A DNA stretch of 64,000 bases from Rhineura floridana (Eukaryota > Chordata > Lepidosauria > Squamata > Rhineuridae). Where the stretch lies: the NCBI RefSeq assembly GCF_030035675.1, contig NC_084492.1, positions 27,367,761 to 27,431,760 on the forward strand, read 5' to 3'. The notes beneath the pieces were generated by a model that saw only the letters and a list, made by a program, of their open reading frames with translations, was not told the DNA's origin and searched no databases. Positions within the stretch are counted from its first letter, which is position 1, and every line of letters starts with the position of its first letter. Made by a program: the position numbers and the translations under genes. Positions 1-11,050 of this stretch are shown here, piece after piece.

Positions 1-143
1 AGTGGAGAAAACAACTTGTTTTAAAAAAATGGATGGTGGTGGTGAAGAATGCAGTGGAGGGAAAAAGGAGCCGGAGGGTGAGAACATGGAGAAGGAGGCA
101 GCGGCAGAATGGAGATAAAGAACTGTGGAGGTGAAAGATGACA

Positions 144-184
144 ATGTGTGTGCGTGTGTGTGTGTGAGAGAGAGTGAGTGTGTG
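144..184. repeat. TG/AG microsatellite
   Basis: Alternating TG dinucleotides pass into short AG and TG runs. The translated reading frames here are artefacts of the repeat. Confidence 0.9.
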
Positions 185-569
185 AATACTGTGTTTGCAC
201 TTGGCACACAAAGTGGCCTCCACCACCCTCTCTGGCTACTGCGCTGCATTTGCAGTATTTTAACTTTTTTGCATCTCAGGGGAAAATGTTTGCTTGGGTG
301 AGTGTCCCTTAGTTGGTGGCAGGGCAGGGTCCGGGGGGTGGTTAAGTGAGAGAGATTATGCTTGCTGGCTGAGTGGGGGGGGCACTTGGTTTGACATGCA
401 AAGATCTGAGTAGTGGCCTCTGCCTCCCTCCCCACCTCCCTTACCAGCGGCGAGACCACCATTGCTATCTTATGGATAAAAAGAATTATTCTACTACCTC
501 TGTATGTGTGTGTTTATTTTTAATGTTGTTTTAGGCTACTTAGATGTGCAGCAGCCAAGGCCAGCACCT

Positions 570-739
570 TGTAGGCGGTTTTTTTTTTAAGTAACTGAAA
601 TGTAACTGTAGTGATTCCTTTTGAGAAAAAGTAAAGTCATCAGTTACTTTCAGAGCAATTGTAATTGTAATGGTAATTTTGGGGCCATGTAATTGTAACT
701 GTAATTTATTACTTTTTAAAAGTAATCTTCCAAGCTCTG
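570..739 (-). mobile_element. hAT-type non-autonomous element, CAGAGCTTGG family (longer variant)
   Basis: Read on the minus strand, it begins CAGAGCTTGGAA followed by GATTAC and a run of ATTAC/GTAACTG motifs. The first 12 bases match the ends of the hairpin elements near 29.1, 40.2, 42.9 and 51.5 kb, so it probably shares their transposase source. The far end is not clear and I see no target duplication. Confidence 0.5.
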
Positions 740-741
740 GC

Positions 742-1886
742 TCTGCTCCCTGGGAGAGCTGACTGCAGTCCTGAAAAGGCTCAAAAACTGGTTCTTCACT
801 CGCATTTTCTTGCATGGCTACAGAGTGGGAGAAGCCATAGGAGAGTCATCCTTAGAGTCTGAGGAGGATGGGAGCTCCATGTCCTCAGACCAGAAAGGTG
901 TGGGAAAGGGTGGCAAAGGTCCCCCACACACACACACACACAACAAGGGTGACTTATTGAGTCCTCCTCAGGGTGACACTGGAACTCATATTCAGGGGTC
1001 ACGAGATAGGGATAACACTGCAAATAAGATGTGAGGAAACTAAAAGAAGATGGGAAGATGCCACATAAACTAAAACAGAAGTTACAGATTGGGCTTGAAT
1101 TGCAGGTCGTACAGTGCATTGTGTTCTCTTTAATTGTAGCTATAAATTGCTCAGCTCCTGAGGGGAAATGTGTGGAAGAAGTGATGGTACATCCAGAGGG
1201 AGGTCAGGCTAGACAAGAGGGGGGGAAAGTGTTATTTTCAGGAATGGTGCCAGCACTGTGTATGATCCATTTGCTCACTTCAGTAGCACCTTGCGTGAAC
1301 AGAGGCTGTTGGTAAACAAGCACAAGGCATTATGGTTCGAATCCCTTGGCTGAAGAGACCTGCTGTGCTCTTGTTTTTTTCCTGGAGGTGGGTTGGTGAT
1401 GGGTGGGAAGAAGGTTCTTGCATTCTTTAAAAAATGTTGACGTGCAAAAGAGAGGGTGGGAGGAGGGGAAGTCCCTGTTGATACAGGATGTCAGATTGCA
1501 TCAGTCATGTCTGCTTGTATAACATAATAGGATTGATACAGTGGAAGGAGACATGATGAGCCCCAGAGCTGTCAGGTGTGAAATGCTGAAGCTGTGTGGC
1601 TTATTTGAGCCTACAGGATTGTAGGATGTTATTGTTTCTGAGACAAGATGGAGAGACAACTCGGTGTGGCAAGCGAGACGCATATACGCCACATTGCTGA
1701 CACCATGGTCTCTCAGGAAGGGAGGCATTTGAGAAGCTCATTTCTGCATGTGGGAATGTTTGCCTGTCAAGATGTTGGATGTTGTTTGTTGATTTATCTA
1801 GTGAAATGTGGGCAGCTAAATGCCTACCTGCAAAATGAATGTTCTGGCCCAAGCTAGATGCCATGCTAAGTGTTCAGCTGCCAACC
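742..1886. other. Unassigned DNA with an acidic Glu/Asp/Ser-rich reading frame
   Basis: A plus-strand frame at 810-1034 encodes a short Ser/Glu-rich stretch followed by a CA microsatellite (about 928-943). Similar acidic Ser-Glu-Asp stretches occur at 5262-5525 and 8680-8830, which suggests pieces of a dispersed element rather than a host exon. The rest, to 1886, shows no recognised repeat or gene. Confidence 0.3.
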
Positions 1887-2104
1887 CTTGGAGGCTGGTC
1901 CATGAGGGCAAAGGGGGCAGCCTCAGCCAACCTCAGCCAGCCCTCACCTGCCTGCCTTCCTGCTCCCAACCAGTCCAGATTTGTGGCACTGCCTATCAAC
2001 GTCCTCAGTCTCAGTGTTGCCTCGTGTAGAACAGCAGGGAGAAGGATGGGAACAAAATGACGCCTTCTGCATCATCAGTCTCAGTGGATGCTGGACACCA
2101 CTTG
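1887..2104 (-). mobile_element. hAT-type non-autonomous element, CAGTGGTGGCTGG family
   Basis: On the minus strand the body reads as in the copies at 18.4, 46.7 and 61.6 kb, including the stretch around TACAAGGGCAACACTGAGACT and the GGAGGCTGGT end. It is diverged and shortened, with no clear target duplication. Confidence 0.55.
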
Positions 2105-2324
2105 TTGCCAACAAAAATACCAGTCATGTATCTAGCTTCCTCCCCCAAGCTTTTAGGAGAACTTTCCATTTGCTGGGATCAATGAAATCCTGTCTTTCCC
2201 TCCCAGCAGCAGCCAGTGATGTGAAGTGAGGGAAGGGAAAGGCACTGAGTTCAAGAACACTAGGATCCTGAGTAGCATGCTTAAATCTAAAGTGTGGGCA
2301 ATTTTCTGTGTTGGATTTAATCTT

Positions 2325-2625
2325 CCTTCACAAAGCTAGAATCCCCAGAGCGGTTTAACAATCAATCCTTCTTCCCAGGGAACTCTGGGAATTGTAGCTC
2401 TGTGAAGGGAATAAGAGTCAAAGAAGGAGTCAAAGAGTTACATACAGAGGAGGGTATGGATTCCCCACACTAAGCCACATTGGTAAAAGGCCATCTCTAA
2501 GGGCCCATCTGCACTATACATTTAAAGCAGTTTCATTCCACTTTAAACAGTCATGGCTTCCTTCAAAGAATCCTGGGAAGTGTAGTTTGTGAAGATTGCT
2601 GAGAGTTGTTAGTGACCCCCCTCAG
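2325..2625 (+). mobile_element. Miniature inverted-repeat element, CACACTATACATTTAAAGC family (broken copy)
   Basis: Contains the two arms CCAGGGAACTCTGGGAATTG and AAGAATCCTGGGAA(G/C)TGTAG that are seen complete at 34129-34498. Here the arms are rearranged around a short unrelated segment (about 2426-2504). It is probably a fragmented DNA transposon derivative with no coding capacity. Confidence 0.55.
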
Positions 2626-2644
2626 TAAATATATACAGTACTCT

Positions 2645-2735
2645 AAAGCTGCAATCATATTCACATTTATCAAGGAGTGCCACTGAACTCAATGGAGTTT
2701 ACATCTGAGTAGGCATGTATAGGATTGCAGACTTC
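2645..2735. repeat. Palindromic interspersed repeat (ACTCAATG / TGTATAGGATTGCA)
   Basis: Imperfect palindrome ending in GTATAGGATTGCA with a central CACTGAACTCAATGGAGT. Related copies lie near 31.0 kb (two), 44.2 kb and 11.85 kb. Probably a miniature DNA element; class not proven. Confidence 0.5.
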
Positions 2736-2739
2736 AGTT

Positions 2740-3745
2740 GAAATTAAAAAAAAAGTTTAATTTTACAGGTTGTGTTAACTGTTATCATTTACCAGCTCTT
2801 TTATGCTGAGTAATTTTCACAAATCTTAATGGTGCATCATTAAATGCGGTCAACATTTTCACTAGTCATTTGCTCTTGGTTTTTCTTTTACACCCCCCCA
2901 ACATTTTAATTCAGATCCCCTTTTGATTACTGATATATGTTTATTTTGCATTTTAGAGAGACAAAACACTTTCTACCTGTTCACAGAGAAGTTTAGATGT
3001 GTACTGGAAGAATTACAGTTCATTTGGGCCACTTATTACACAATGTTTAACCCTAAAAAGTATTCTGAATGTTTAATCAAAGCTGGAACACATGCTGAAT
3101 TTGTCTGAAGAAAGTCACTTTCCTTTTCCCTTCTAGATCATCTTTACCGGGGGCATTGAACAAGACACTAATTTGTATCCTCAAGCAGCATGTTGCACCA
3201 TTAGCAGATCTTCAGTCCAAAGATTTCATCTGTCATGGATCATTTTCTTGATAAATGTAATCACTGCTACAAGATGAAAACGACGAGACTCCTGGACCTG
3301 ACTTGAAAACCACGTACAATTTCCAATAGAATTACACAGGCCCATGTCTCTGTTTTCACCAGCAAATGCTCTCTCCTTGAAGAATCAGCATCCATCAAAA
3401 TGATGGGAACACTGAAACTTGCAAATAAGGCTAAACAATTGTACACCGTTTCCCTGCTGGCAGACTTCAAGCAAGCACAGGCATCTTAATTTTACATTAT
3501 CCAGAATCAAAATGCTTTTGTCATGTCTGTTGTTGCCTAGAATACAATATTTCCCCAAAGAGCAAACGTTAGGTCCAATTCTAATGATGTTTTCTGCCAA
3601 CAGTTAGGACGACCAAAACTATAGAAAAGGTGAGAAAGAGAGAGAGAGAGAGAGTAAATGGGACATGATAGAGGTGCATCCAACTTCACATGGTGTGGAG
3701 AAAGTGTTACAATACACGAATTTGGAGCCTTCTGACGATGCTGGA
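2740..3745. other. No recognised gene or repeat
   Basis: AT-rich DNA with a short AG microsatellite near 3635-3653. The short reading frames lack domains, splice context or similarity that I can recognise. Confidence 0.5.
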
Positions 3746-3747
3746 TG

Positions 3748-4052
3748 AATCACATAGTCAAACTGTGGAATTCATTCCCATGAGATATAATGGTGGCCAC
3801 CAACCTGGATGGCTTTAAAAGAGGATCAGACAATTTCATGGAGGATAAGGCTATCATGACTACTAATCATGATGACTATATTCTATATTTGTTGTCGGTA
3901 TGCCTCTGAATACAATTTGCTGAGAATCACAAGTGGAAAGAGTGCTGTTGTGCTCATGTCCTTCCCATAGACATCTGGTTGTCCAGTGTGAGAACACAGT
4001 GCCAGACTAGATGGGTCTTTGGCCTGATCCAGCAGAACTGATGATCCAACAC
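3748..4052 (+). mobile_element. CR1-like LINE 3' end (family 2)
   Basis: Matches the ends at 10622-11050, 46247-47243 and, on the other strand, 51602-51835 and 58393-58665. Shared landmarks are AACTGTGGAATTCATTCCCA, GGTGGCCACCAACCTGGATGG and GGCCTGATCCAGCAG. It covers the last part of ORF2 and the 3' UTR only; the copy is 5'-truncated, as is usual for LINEs. Confidence 0.7.
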
Positions 4053-4536
4053 GTCAGGGTAAGTATCAACCTGTATGTTTCCACCAACCCTTTTTGTACA
4101 TATCAACGCACACCACCACCACCACTACCAACAGCAGCAGCAACAGCAGTACACAGAATAACTTAAAAGTGCAAGAGTTAACATCAGTATCATAACTTAT
4201 AATATACCAAGGAAAATAAATGATTGAGTAGCATATTTACTTTGTCATTCAAAGCCATGATAAAACAATTCCATCCCCAGTAAGTCTATTATCAACCTGT
4301 CTATCTTTCCTCACTCTGATATTAGTTAAACACATAATATAAGTGGTATCCTACACTCTTCATTACCAACTCTGTTAAGGACCACACTGATTTTGTGGGT
4401 ATCATTTTTTTAAAAAAGCCATTCTGGCTGCAGACGTACCAATTTTATATAGCCAAATGATGTTATCAGGAGATCTATGAGTAGCACATAACCTGTCATT
4501 TCCTTTATTTGATCCAAAAAGGATGATAACATTCTC

Positions 4537-4668
4537 TAACGTGGTGCCTTCCAGATGTTGTTGTATTACACTTTCCATCACCCTTGACCATTGGCCATGA
4601 TGACTGGGACTGATGGGAGTTGGGGGTCCAACAACATCTGGAAGGTTCCAGGTTGGGAAAAGCTGGGC
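4537..4668. mobile_element. Hairpin miniature element, CCAGATGTTGTTG family
   Basis: Inverted arms CTTCCAGATGTTGTTG and CAACAACATCTGGAAG surround CCATTGGCCATGATGACTGG. The same palindrome recurs at 14.4, 35.2, 35.9, 52.4, 52.6, 55.6, 62.7 and 63.1 kb. The 14.4-kb copy has an exact 8-bp duplication, so the family is hAT-type. Confidence 0.75.
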
Positions 4669-4924
4669 TAGGGTGTCAGAAATGGACTGGGGGAAAACGT
4701 GGGTTCAGGCCCTCACTCAGCTGTCAAGCTCACTGGGTGACCTCAGACCAGACCTCCTCTCTCAGCCTAAAGTATCTCACAGGACTATGGTGAGAATAAA
4801 CTTGGGGAAGAACAGCAGCTACACCACTGGTAGCTTTGTGGAGAAAAAGCAGAATGTAATTAATTAAACGAACAAACAAACAAATAATCCCAGCTTTCCC
4901 TAAGATGCCTTTGGCCTATCCCTT

Positions 4925-5255
4925 CAGTCCTCATTGCCATATAAGCATTTGCACATCTGTGCCTCTCCTTGGAATGCTCAGAATGCTGCCACTGACCTTG
5001 AGTAGTCCTGTGGAATGCTCTGCAAATAGAGATTCAGCAGGCACCTTTTGCTCTGCTTTTTAAACACCTGCTGAAATCTTTTCTAGGTTACCAGGTTCAT
5101 GCAGGCAATTGGGACAATATCTTTATGCAACAGTTAGTTAATGGGTTTCTGATTTTAATTTTTATATGGTTTTATTCTGTATTTATATATGGTGTAATAC
5201 AAGCTGCTTTGTGAGGTCTGCCCTTTTCTTTATTTAAATAAATAAAAAGTGAGTC
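4925..5255 (+). mobile_element. L2-like LINE 3' end
   Basis: The 5' part translates loosely to a phenylalanine/leucine-rich LINE C-terminus. The 3' part is AT-rich and ends in TTTAAATAAATAAA. The organisation resembles the ends near 45.5, 55.3 and 58.9 kb. The clade is an inference. Confidence 0.45.
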
Positions 5256-5261
5256 CACCAG

Positions 5262-5525
5262 GTGTCATTGCCAGACACTGAGTCCTCAGAGGATGAGCTA
5301 GACACTCCACAGGCTGATGACCCAGAGGAGCAGGCAGAATCTTCTGGAACCAGTGCTGAGAATTCCCTTCAGAGGTCCCCTCATGGGAGACCTACTGAAA
5401 AACTGATGGAGCTGTCAGAAGAAGGGTGGAGCCAGCCTTCAGTCCTCAAGAATGCCTGTGCCAAGAGGCCCAGGTCCAGGCTGAACAGCAAGAACATAGC
5501 ATGTGTCTATGGACCCAACCTGTGA
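5262..5525 (+). other. Acidic reading frame of a dispersed element, not a host gene
   Basis: Encodes 87 residues beginning MSLPDTESSEDELDTPQADD and continuing acidic for about 30 residues, then mixed polar. A shorter relative lies at about 8680-8830 (SSSDEVPDLLEPGDPEEQ), so the sequence is dispersed. I do not recognise a domain. It could be part of a retroelement whose remaining sequence flanks the 5S SINE at 5711-5876. Confidence 0.35.
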
Positions 5526-6230
5526 GTGAGGTGTCTATTGGTGAGTAAGCAACCCCTGGAACTCCTTTACTACCAGCAGCTGGAGTTAAGGTGTGGTCTA
5601 GAAGACCACCAGTTATAAGATTTCCCTCTTGAGTTTTCCAGTTGCTGGAAACAACGGAGGTCTCTGGCTCCTTATTCTAGTTCCCCTGCCTTGCTGCATT
5701 CCCTGTGATGTTTATTTATTTATTTATTACATTTATACCCTACTTTTCATTAAATGATAGAAACCCAAGGCGGCTTACATATGGTTCCCAGGCAGTCTCC
5801 CATCCAGGCACTGACCAGAACTGACCCAGCTTAGCTTCAACAGGGTGCTGGCCTCATGTGCCTTCAGACCATAGCCTGGGACCATGAGATGCTGACCATG
5901 GCCTGCTTCCTGACTTTTTTTTTCTGAATTATGTTTTGGACCTAGACTGATTCTCTGTGCTTGACCTTGTCTCATTGAGACTATGCTGCACCCTGAGCCC
6001 TGCTCACATATAGTGTTGTTGTACCTCCTTGGACTGATACCCTTGCCCCAGAGGACATCCCCTGGAGCATGATGCTAGGGCCCATTGATAGAGGAGTGGA
6101 CCCACTAGATGGCACTTTGGCTAGGGTCCCCTCAAACCCACAGCTGGCCATAATAGTGGCATATATACAGGTGGTTCCACATGTCAGTGTGGAAAGAGCT
6201 GTCAGAAGATTAAACAATCCTGGATGAGAT
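5526..6230. other. Possible dispersed-element body interrupted by a 5S SINE
   Basis: DNA on both sides of the SINE at 5711-5876 shows no host-gene features and seems continuous with the acidic frame upstream. The class cannot be decided from this single copy. Confidence 0.25.
5711..5876 (-). mobile_element. 5S rRNA-derived SINE
   Basis: On the minus strand it starts GGCTATGGTCTGAAGGC, passes through a 5S-like internal promoter region (GAAGCTAAGCTGGGTCAGTT, TGGATGGGAGACTGCCTGGG) and ends in GTAAGCCGCCTTGGGTTTC with an AATAAATAAATAAA tail. It was presumably transcribed by Pol III and moved by the LINE sharing its 3' tail. Same family as 10151-10315 and 55745-55905. Confidence 0.85.
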
Positions 6231-8290
6231 GATCTCCATGTCAGTCCTTCACTGCATTTCACACATTTTGAGATTTGCCAGTTGTGCGTTTTGCAAAGCA
6301 GACTCTGTGGCACGAATATGAATGGCCTCCTAATTAGAATGTGACTCTTGGGTAAACATGTCACATTATCAGTGGATATGTTTTATGACACGAACTTACC
6401 ACACTTTCCCCTCTCATTATTTTCCTCAGTGACAACCATTGCTTTGGAGCTGCTTTCTAAAAAAAAGTGGTTTGTTTTTTTAAAAAAATCATCAGCTGTC
6501 GAAAGGCAAACATCAAACCTCCCCCCCCCCAATCAAAAGGCGTATTAACCTGTATGGAAATGATTTTCAAAGATTAATCTGAGCTTCATTTCACCGTAGT
6601 ACTCCCATCTTTCACTTGGGAGGGTTCTTACACCAGGATATTATTAGTAAGTTATATTCAGCTTTTGGGAGTTTGGGCTTTTTGACTTGAGCCTCAAGCA
6701 ATTCCCTCCATGCACAGGAGTGCAAAAGAAAATGACCATTTTCTGCACCTCACAGAAGCGATGGATTTTATTCCTAACCCTCAAAAACAAGAACTTAAAG
6801 TATGGCAGAGTCCCCTAAAGCTAGCATACAAATCTCCCCAAAATTGCATATGAGGGCAAAGGTGCTCTGTTCAATATTAATACACCTCTACTTGGATTTT
6901 TCATCCTTCAGATAGTAAAATAACATTTCCAAAGGTCTCCGGGATAGAATATAAAAGAAAGCAAGATTGCTTTCAAAGGGGCTTTGCAACAGTTCTAATT
7001 GTGGAAAACTTAAAGGCTGCAAATGTGGATTCCATTGTTATTTTATACCAAATTTCTTGAGATGACAAATTTAGTGATACAGTTAAAAGTTTTAATTCAT
7101 CTTTCAGAGAGATGGCACCCAGTCTCTTACACTGAACTCAGGAGAGGAAAAAAAACTCACGGTGCCAAGGTCAAACAAAAGATGATAAGCAGCATGGGTG
7201 TACAGTAATACCAAAGTTAACAAATCCTCCAGGAAAGAATCTCCTTTCAACAAAGTCTTTTTTGGGTGCAGGGGCCATATGCTCTGGCATGATCCAAATG
7301 TGGCTCCTTGTCTACTGGATTGTGGCTGCTGCAGGCAGCTCTCTTATGTGTGGCTGGAATGGTACTTCCTGCCAGGTGACGCAGGCGCCTCCGCCGTAAA
7401 CAGTGCTTCAGGTGTACTGTTTACTGCTTGAGTATGGGGAGGATGGCATAGAGAGAGAAAGAGAGAGAACAATTGGGGGCTGCCCCTGGCCTGCCTGCTC
7501 AAGTATACGGAGGAGAGAACTGTGCTCAAAATTTTAGATTGCTGTAGCAATATGCTATATGGTAAAAGAAAAAAAGACAAGGGAGGCATCCCTAGATGCA
7601 TTTTGGAAGAAGCCTTCAAGGCTTACCTGACCTGGTTGTTTCATTTCAGATGTGTGTATTGTTAGTTTTGAATAAGAAGTTTGCTGACATATGTTGAACT
7701 GCTCTTGTTTTTTCTGGTGTAGGAACTTCTCCCTATTCTTTCCATGTTATTCCTACCTCTGGTACCAAAGTTTATGTTAAAGAAGTAACTCCTAGGAATG
7801 CATCTACTTCGTTAACTGAAGCATTACTATAAATGTTTATTCAGACCCAACATATTTTGGGTTATCAAAACCCTTCTTCAAGGGCAGTCTTAAAGATCCT
7901 GACAGTTACTCCTTTTAGATATCAAGGGAGCACATAAGCAAACTTCCAGCTTCATAGCACTTCAAGGTGTTTAAGATTGCCTTTGAGGACAGGTTTTGAT
8001 AAACAGAAATACGTCGGGCCTGAATTAACAGTTGAGTGGTTTATTATCATTTTCTGCCTGACCTTGGCACATTTGCAATCATCTGTAGCTTTTCATGATT
8101 TTGGTGCATGCATGCACATGGACTTCAGCATACATTCATTTTTGTTCCCCTGCAGCTTTCGGGATTTTCCTGAGGAAGAATTTTCATGTTCAAAATGTGA
8201 TGGAGATCAGCTTGGCGATAAATTCATTTCTGCACCAGGTGGCTTCTTTTTCTTTTGGCATCTATTCATAAATATTCCAAATATTGCTTA
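6231..8290. other. Mostly unassigned DNA
   Basis: No gene or clear repeat copy. A segment near 7830-7890 read on the minus strand has GAAGAAGGGTTTTGATAACC followed by a GGGTCTGAATAAAC end, resembling a retroelement 3' signature also suggested at 15557-15600. A small GC-rich patch with AAACAGTGCTTCAGGTGTACTG lies near 7395. Confidence 0.4.
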
Positions 8291-8294
8291 AAAT

Positions 8295-8327
8295 ACACAC
8301 ACAGAGAGACAGACACACACACACAGA
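8295..8327. repeat. CA/GA microsatellite
   Basis: Short CA runs interrupted by GAGAGACAGA. Confidence 0.8.
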
Positions 8328-8847
8328 TACCTCCCTCTCTTGTCTCTCCAAATCAGCATCCTTTGGGAGTCAAGCTAAAGAGGTAAACAGCAGCTTTACT
8401 TTGATCTTGAAAGGTGTTGTTTATTCCACCAAAGAGAGTTTGCAGCTGGGGAAAAAGAAAGAGTGAAGGGTTATTATCTAATTTGTGCTGTACCAGGGAT
8501 TCAAACATATCCAATGACCTGGCAACGTCAGTGTAAAAAGTAACATCTATTTGAAAATGACTAGAGGGAAGGCCATCAAATTGAATAGGCACTATTGTGA
8601 CAAGCAGCAGCTACAAATCAGTCCTGTGTGTAATGAGATGAAAACGTACATGATGTTTACTAGGATCAGATAATGTGTCACACTCTACCCTGACTCGTCC
8701 TTGGATGACTCTTCCTCTGATGAAGTCCCAGACCTCCTAGAGCCAGGAGACCCTGAGGAGCAGAAGGAGACTCCTCCCAACTCCACAAGACTTAATCTCC
8801 AGGGAGAGACCTCATCAGGTCTGCCTCTAGAGGGTTGTCCTTGAAGG

Positions 8848-8911
8848 ACCTGCAGAGCACTCTCCCCTCTTGTGGTTCTCAGCAACTGGTGTTCAAAGGC
8901 ATATTGTCTTA
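8848..8911 (-). mobile_element. CR1-like LINE family 2 fragment
   Basis: The stretch GAGCACTCTCCCCTCTTGTG followed by TCAGCAACTGGTGTTCAAAG corresponds to the segment at about 58525-58575. Only about 60 bp survive. The acidic-frame repeat lies directly upstream. Confidence 0.6.
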
Positions 8912-9364
8912 TTAGTAAAGACAGCCTATAGGTGTCCCAGGGTCCATAGGAGATGCCAAATCTTTATCTCTGGAGAGAGAGCTTCAGTGCTGGAGATTAA
9001 GATTTGATGTCAAGTCATCCCTCCCCACCAACACTGAAATATCTACAGACCTGGTTCTGTTGATGCTGGACATCCGACATTGATAGATCCAAAAAAGAGG
9101 CATGCTGGGAGCCGTTTGGGGGTGTGCTGGGGGGTGGATTGGGAGGAGGCAGGATCCACAGTATCCATAGCTTCTTAGCCCCCTGACACATCTCAACCCA
9201 GGGAGAGATCCATGCCTGCTCATAAATCTATCCTGTTATTTACCCTTCTATTGTTCCAGATGGGAGGCAAATAATGGGCCCTTCTGCACTTAACTTTTAT
9301 AGTGGTATAGTTGCTGTCTGATCCAACATTTTTAACAGTGAATTTGGAGCTGACTGTCTGCACC

Positions 9365-9661
9365 TTTGGTCACATGTCGCAGTTATTTAAAAAAATGCAC
9401 ACATTTTTGCAAAGCAATTTCCCTTACCTATAATGCATTTTTGTATGTTATTTTCACAAGTGTGTGTATTTATATGCACACTCTACCATAGTATGTGCAT
9501 TTTAGTGCACATAACCCAGCTGGAGAACTTCACTGCAAAATCTGAATAAGTGCACATTTCAAAGGATAGCTGGCTTTCGGTTCATATATTGTTTTGGAAA
9601 ATGCAGATTTGGCAAGTTCAAGTTTCAGTGCAAACTGAATCAAATCTCTCCCCCATCCCTA
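9365..9661 (-). mobile_element. hAT-type element with internal ATGCATATATTA-like minisatellite
   Basis: The right edge is CCCCCATCCCTA, the inverse of a TAGGGATGGGGG terminus. Inside are repeated units of roughly AAAATGCAxxxxTTTAG with TGCACA. It is a relative of 36943-37396, where both termini and an 8-bp duplication are visible. The left end here is eroded. Confidence 0.5.
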
Positions 9662-9663
9662 GC

Positions 9664-9850
9664 CAGAGGCGGGGAATCTCAACCCTGTGGGCTGAACGTA
9701 GTCCCCAGGCCTCTCCATTTGGCCCTCAGAACCCTTCCCAAGCCATACACACTCTCCCAAGCCCATGCCTCCTCATTGGCCAAGCTTTGCACCCTGGTTC
9801 TTGACCTATATAATGCCACTTGCTTGTGTGACCAAGACTCAGAGAATCTG
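9664..9850 (+). mobile_element. hAT-like element, CAGNGGNGGGGAA family, partial
   Basis: Begins CAGAGGCGGGGAATCTCAAC and continues with GGCCCTCAGAACCCTTCCCAA. Related beginnings occur at 17.75, 28.2, 36.8 and 61.2 kb. It abuts the preceding element directly. No coding capacity. Confidence 0.45.
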
Positions 9851-10150
9851 GGAAGTATAGGCTGAAACCAGGGAAGCACTTCAGACTTTTTTGGGGGGGA
9901 AAGTTTGTTATTAAACAAAACCCTCACAAATATTGGGCCTCATAAAAGGAACCAAGTCCTGAATACAGTCCTGCTGCTGAGTCCCTTTGCTTCTGCAGGG
10001 CCCTGCCTGATGCCCAGGTAAATCAGATGAAGATGTCTCCTCCTTAACACATGTGTTGCGGGCTGCCGGCTCCCCTGCTCCTCGTAGCCATTCTGTCCCA
10101 TGTTGACTGTCTCTTCCTATCTCCCTTCCTGTTTTTTCCCTTCTTCCTAG

Positions 10151-10315
10151 GCTATGGTCTGAAGGCACATGAGGCCAGCACCTTGCTGAAGCTAAGCAGC
10201 GTCAGGTCTGGTCAGTGTCTGGCTGGGAGACTGCCTGGGAACCATATGTAAGCCGCCTTGGGTTTCTATCATGAAAAGAAAGACGGGGTATAAATGTAAT
10301 AAATAAATAAATAAA
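10151..10315 (+). mobile_element. 5S rRNA-derived SINE
   Basis: The head contains GCTAAGCAGCGTCAGGTCTG and GGCTGGGAGACTGCCTGGGA, which follow vertebrate 5S rRNA positions around the internal control region. The 3' tail is GTAAGCCGCCTTGGG, then GGGGTATAAATGTAATAAAT and further AATA repeats. This is the clearest copy of the family in the window. Confidence 0.88.
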
Positions 10316-10621
10316 GAGATTTTTCTTGCTCAGTCTTCTCCTCACAGCCAACCAACCTTTTTCAACTGACCTTCCTCCTCCTCCTTTCCCAACATTCTGT
10401 TCCCCATGGCAACTGTTGCTAGGAGGGTGACACTTGCCTGGATGGAGGAGTGTGTGTAAGAGTTTTGCATTGGCTGGAATGAAGCCTATTGTCTAAAGGC
10501 AATGGTACGTTTGTTGTTCTGCCCCCTTTTTTCCTTGGGCCCTGCCCACCATTCGCACGTAGCTCTTGGAATAGGTTGCAAACTTTTCTCCCTCTCCCAT
10601 AATACGAGAACTCGGGGCCCT

Positions 10622-11050
10622 CCAATGGAGCTGAATGTTGGAAGATTCAGATAAAAGAACAAGGAAATATAAAGGCTGAAAGATTCTGGACAAACAAAAG
10701 TACTTCTTCACGCTGTACATAGTTACACTTTGGAATTTGCTCCCACAAGAGGCAGTGATGGCCACCAACTTGGATGGCTTTGAAAGCAGATTGGATAAAG
10801 TCAGGGAGGATAAAGCTATCAATGACTACTAATGGCTATTAGTGGCTGCCATGATGTCTGTGTTCCCTCTTCACTGTCAGGAGTATGCGTCTGAATGCCC
10901 ATTGCTAGAAGTCACACTTGGGAAGAGCACTCTTGCATTCAGGTCCTGCTTGCAGGCTTCCCATAAACATATGATTGGGTACTGTAAGAACAGGATACTG
11001 GACTATGCCTTTGGCCTGATCCAACAGGCTCTTATGTTGTTATGTTCTTA
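10622..11050 (+). mobile_element. CR1-like LINE 3' end (family 2)
   Basis: ORF2 C-terminus plus 3' UTR. Landmarks are AAGTACTTCTTCACGCTGTA, CCACCAACTTGGATGGCTTT and GGCCTGATCCAACAGGCTCT, then a short tail TTATGTTGTTATGTTCTTA. The tail repeat distinguishes it from the ATTCTATG-tailed CR1 copies here. The 5' end is truncated. Confidence 0.75.

Noticed and set aside
1501-1864. Overlapping open frames on both strands as a possible exon
   Set aside because: No recognisable domain, no consistent splice sites, and frames open on both strands are expected by chance at this length.
5981-6364. 127-residue minus-strand frame
   Set aside because: No domain, Ser/Thr-rich composition, no splice context; the region looks like dispersed-element DNA.
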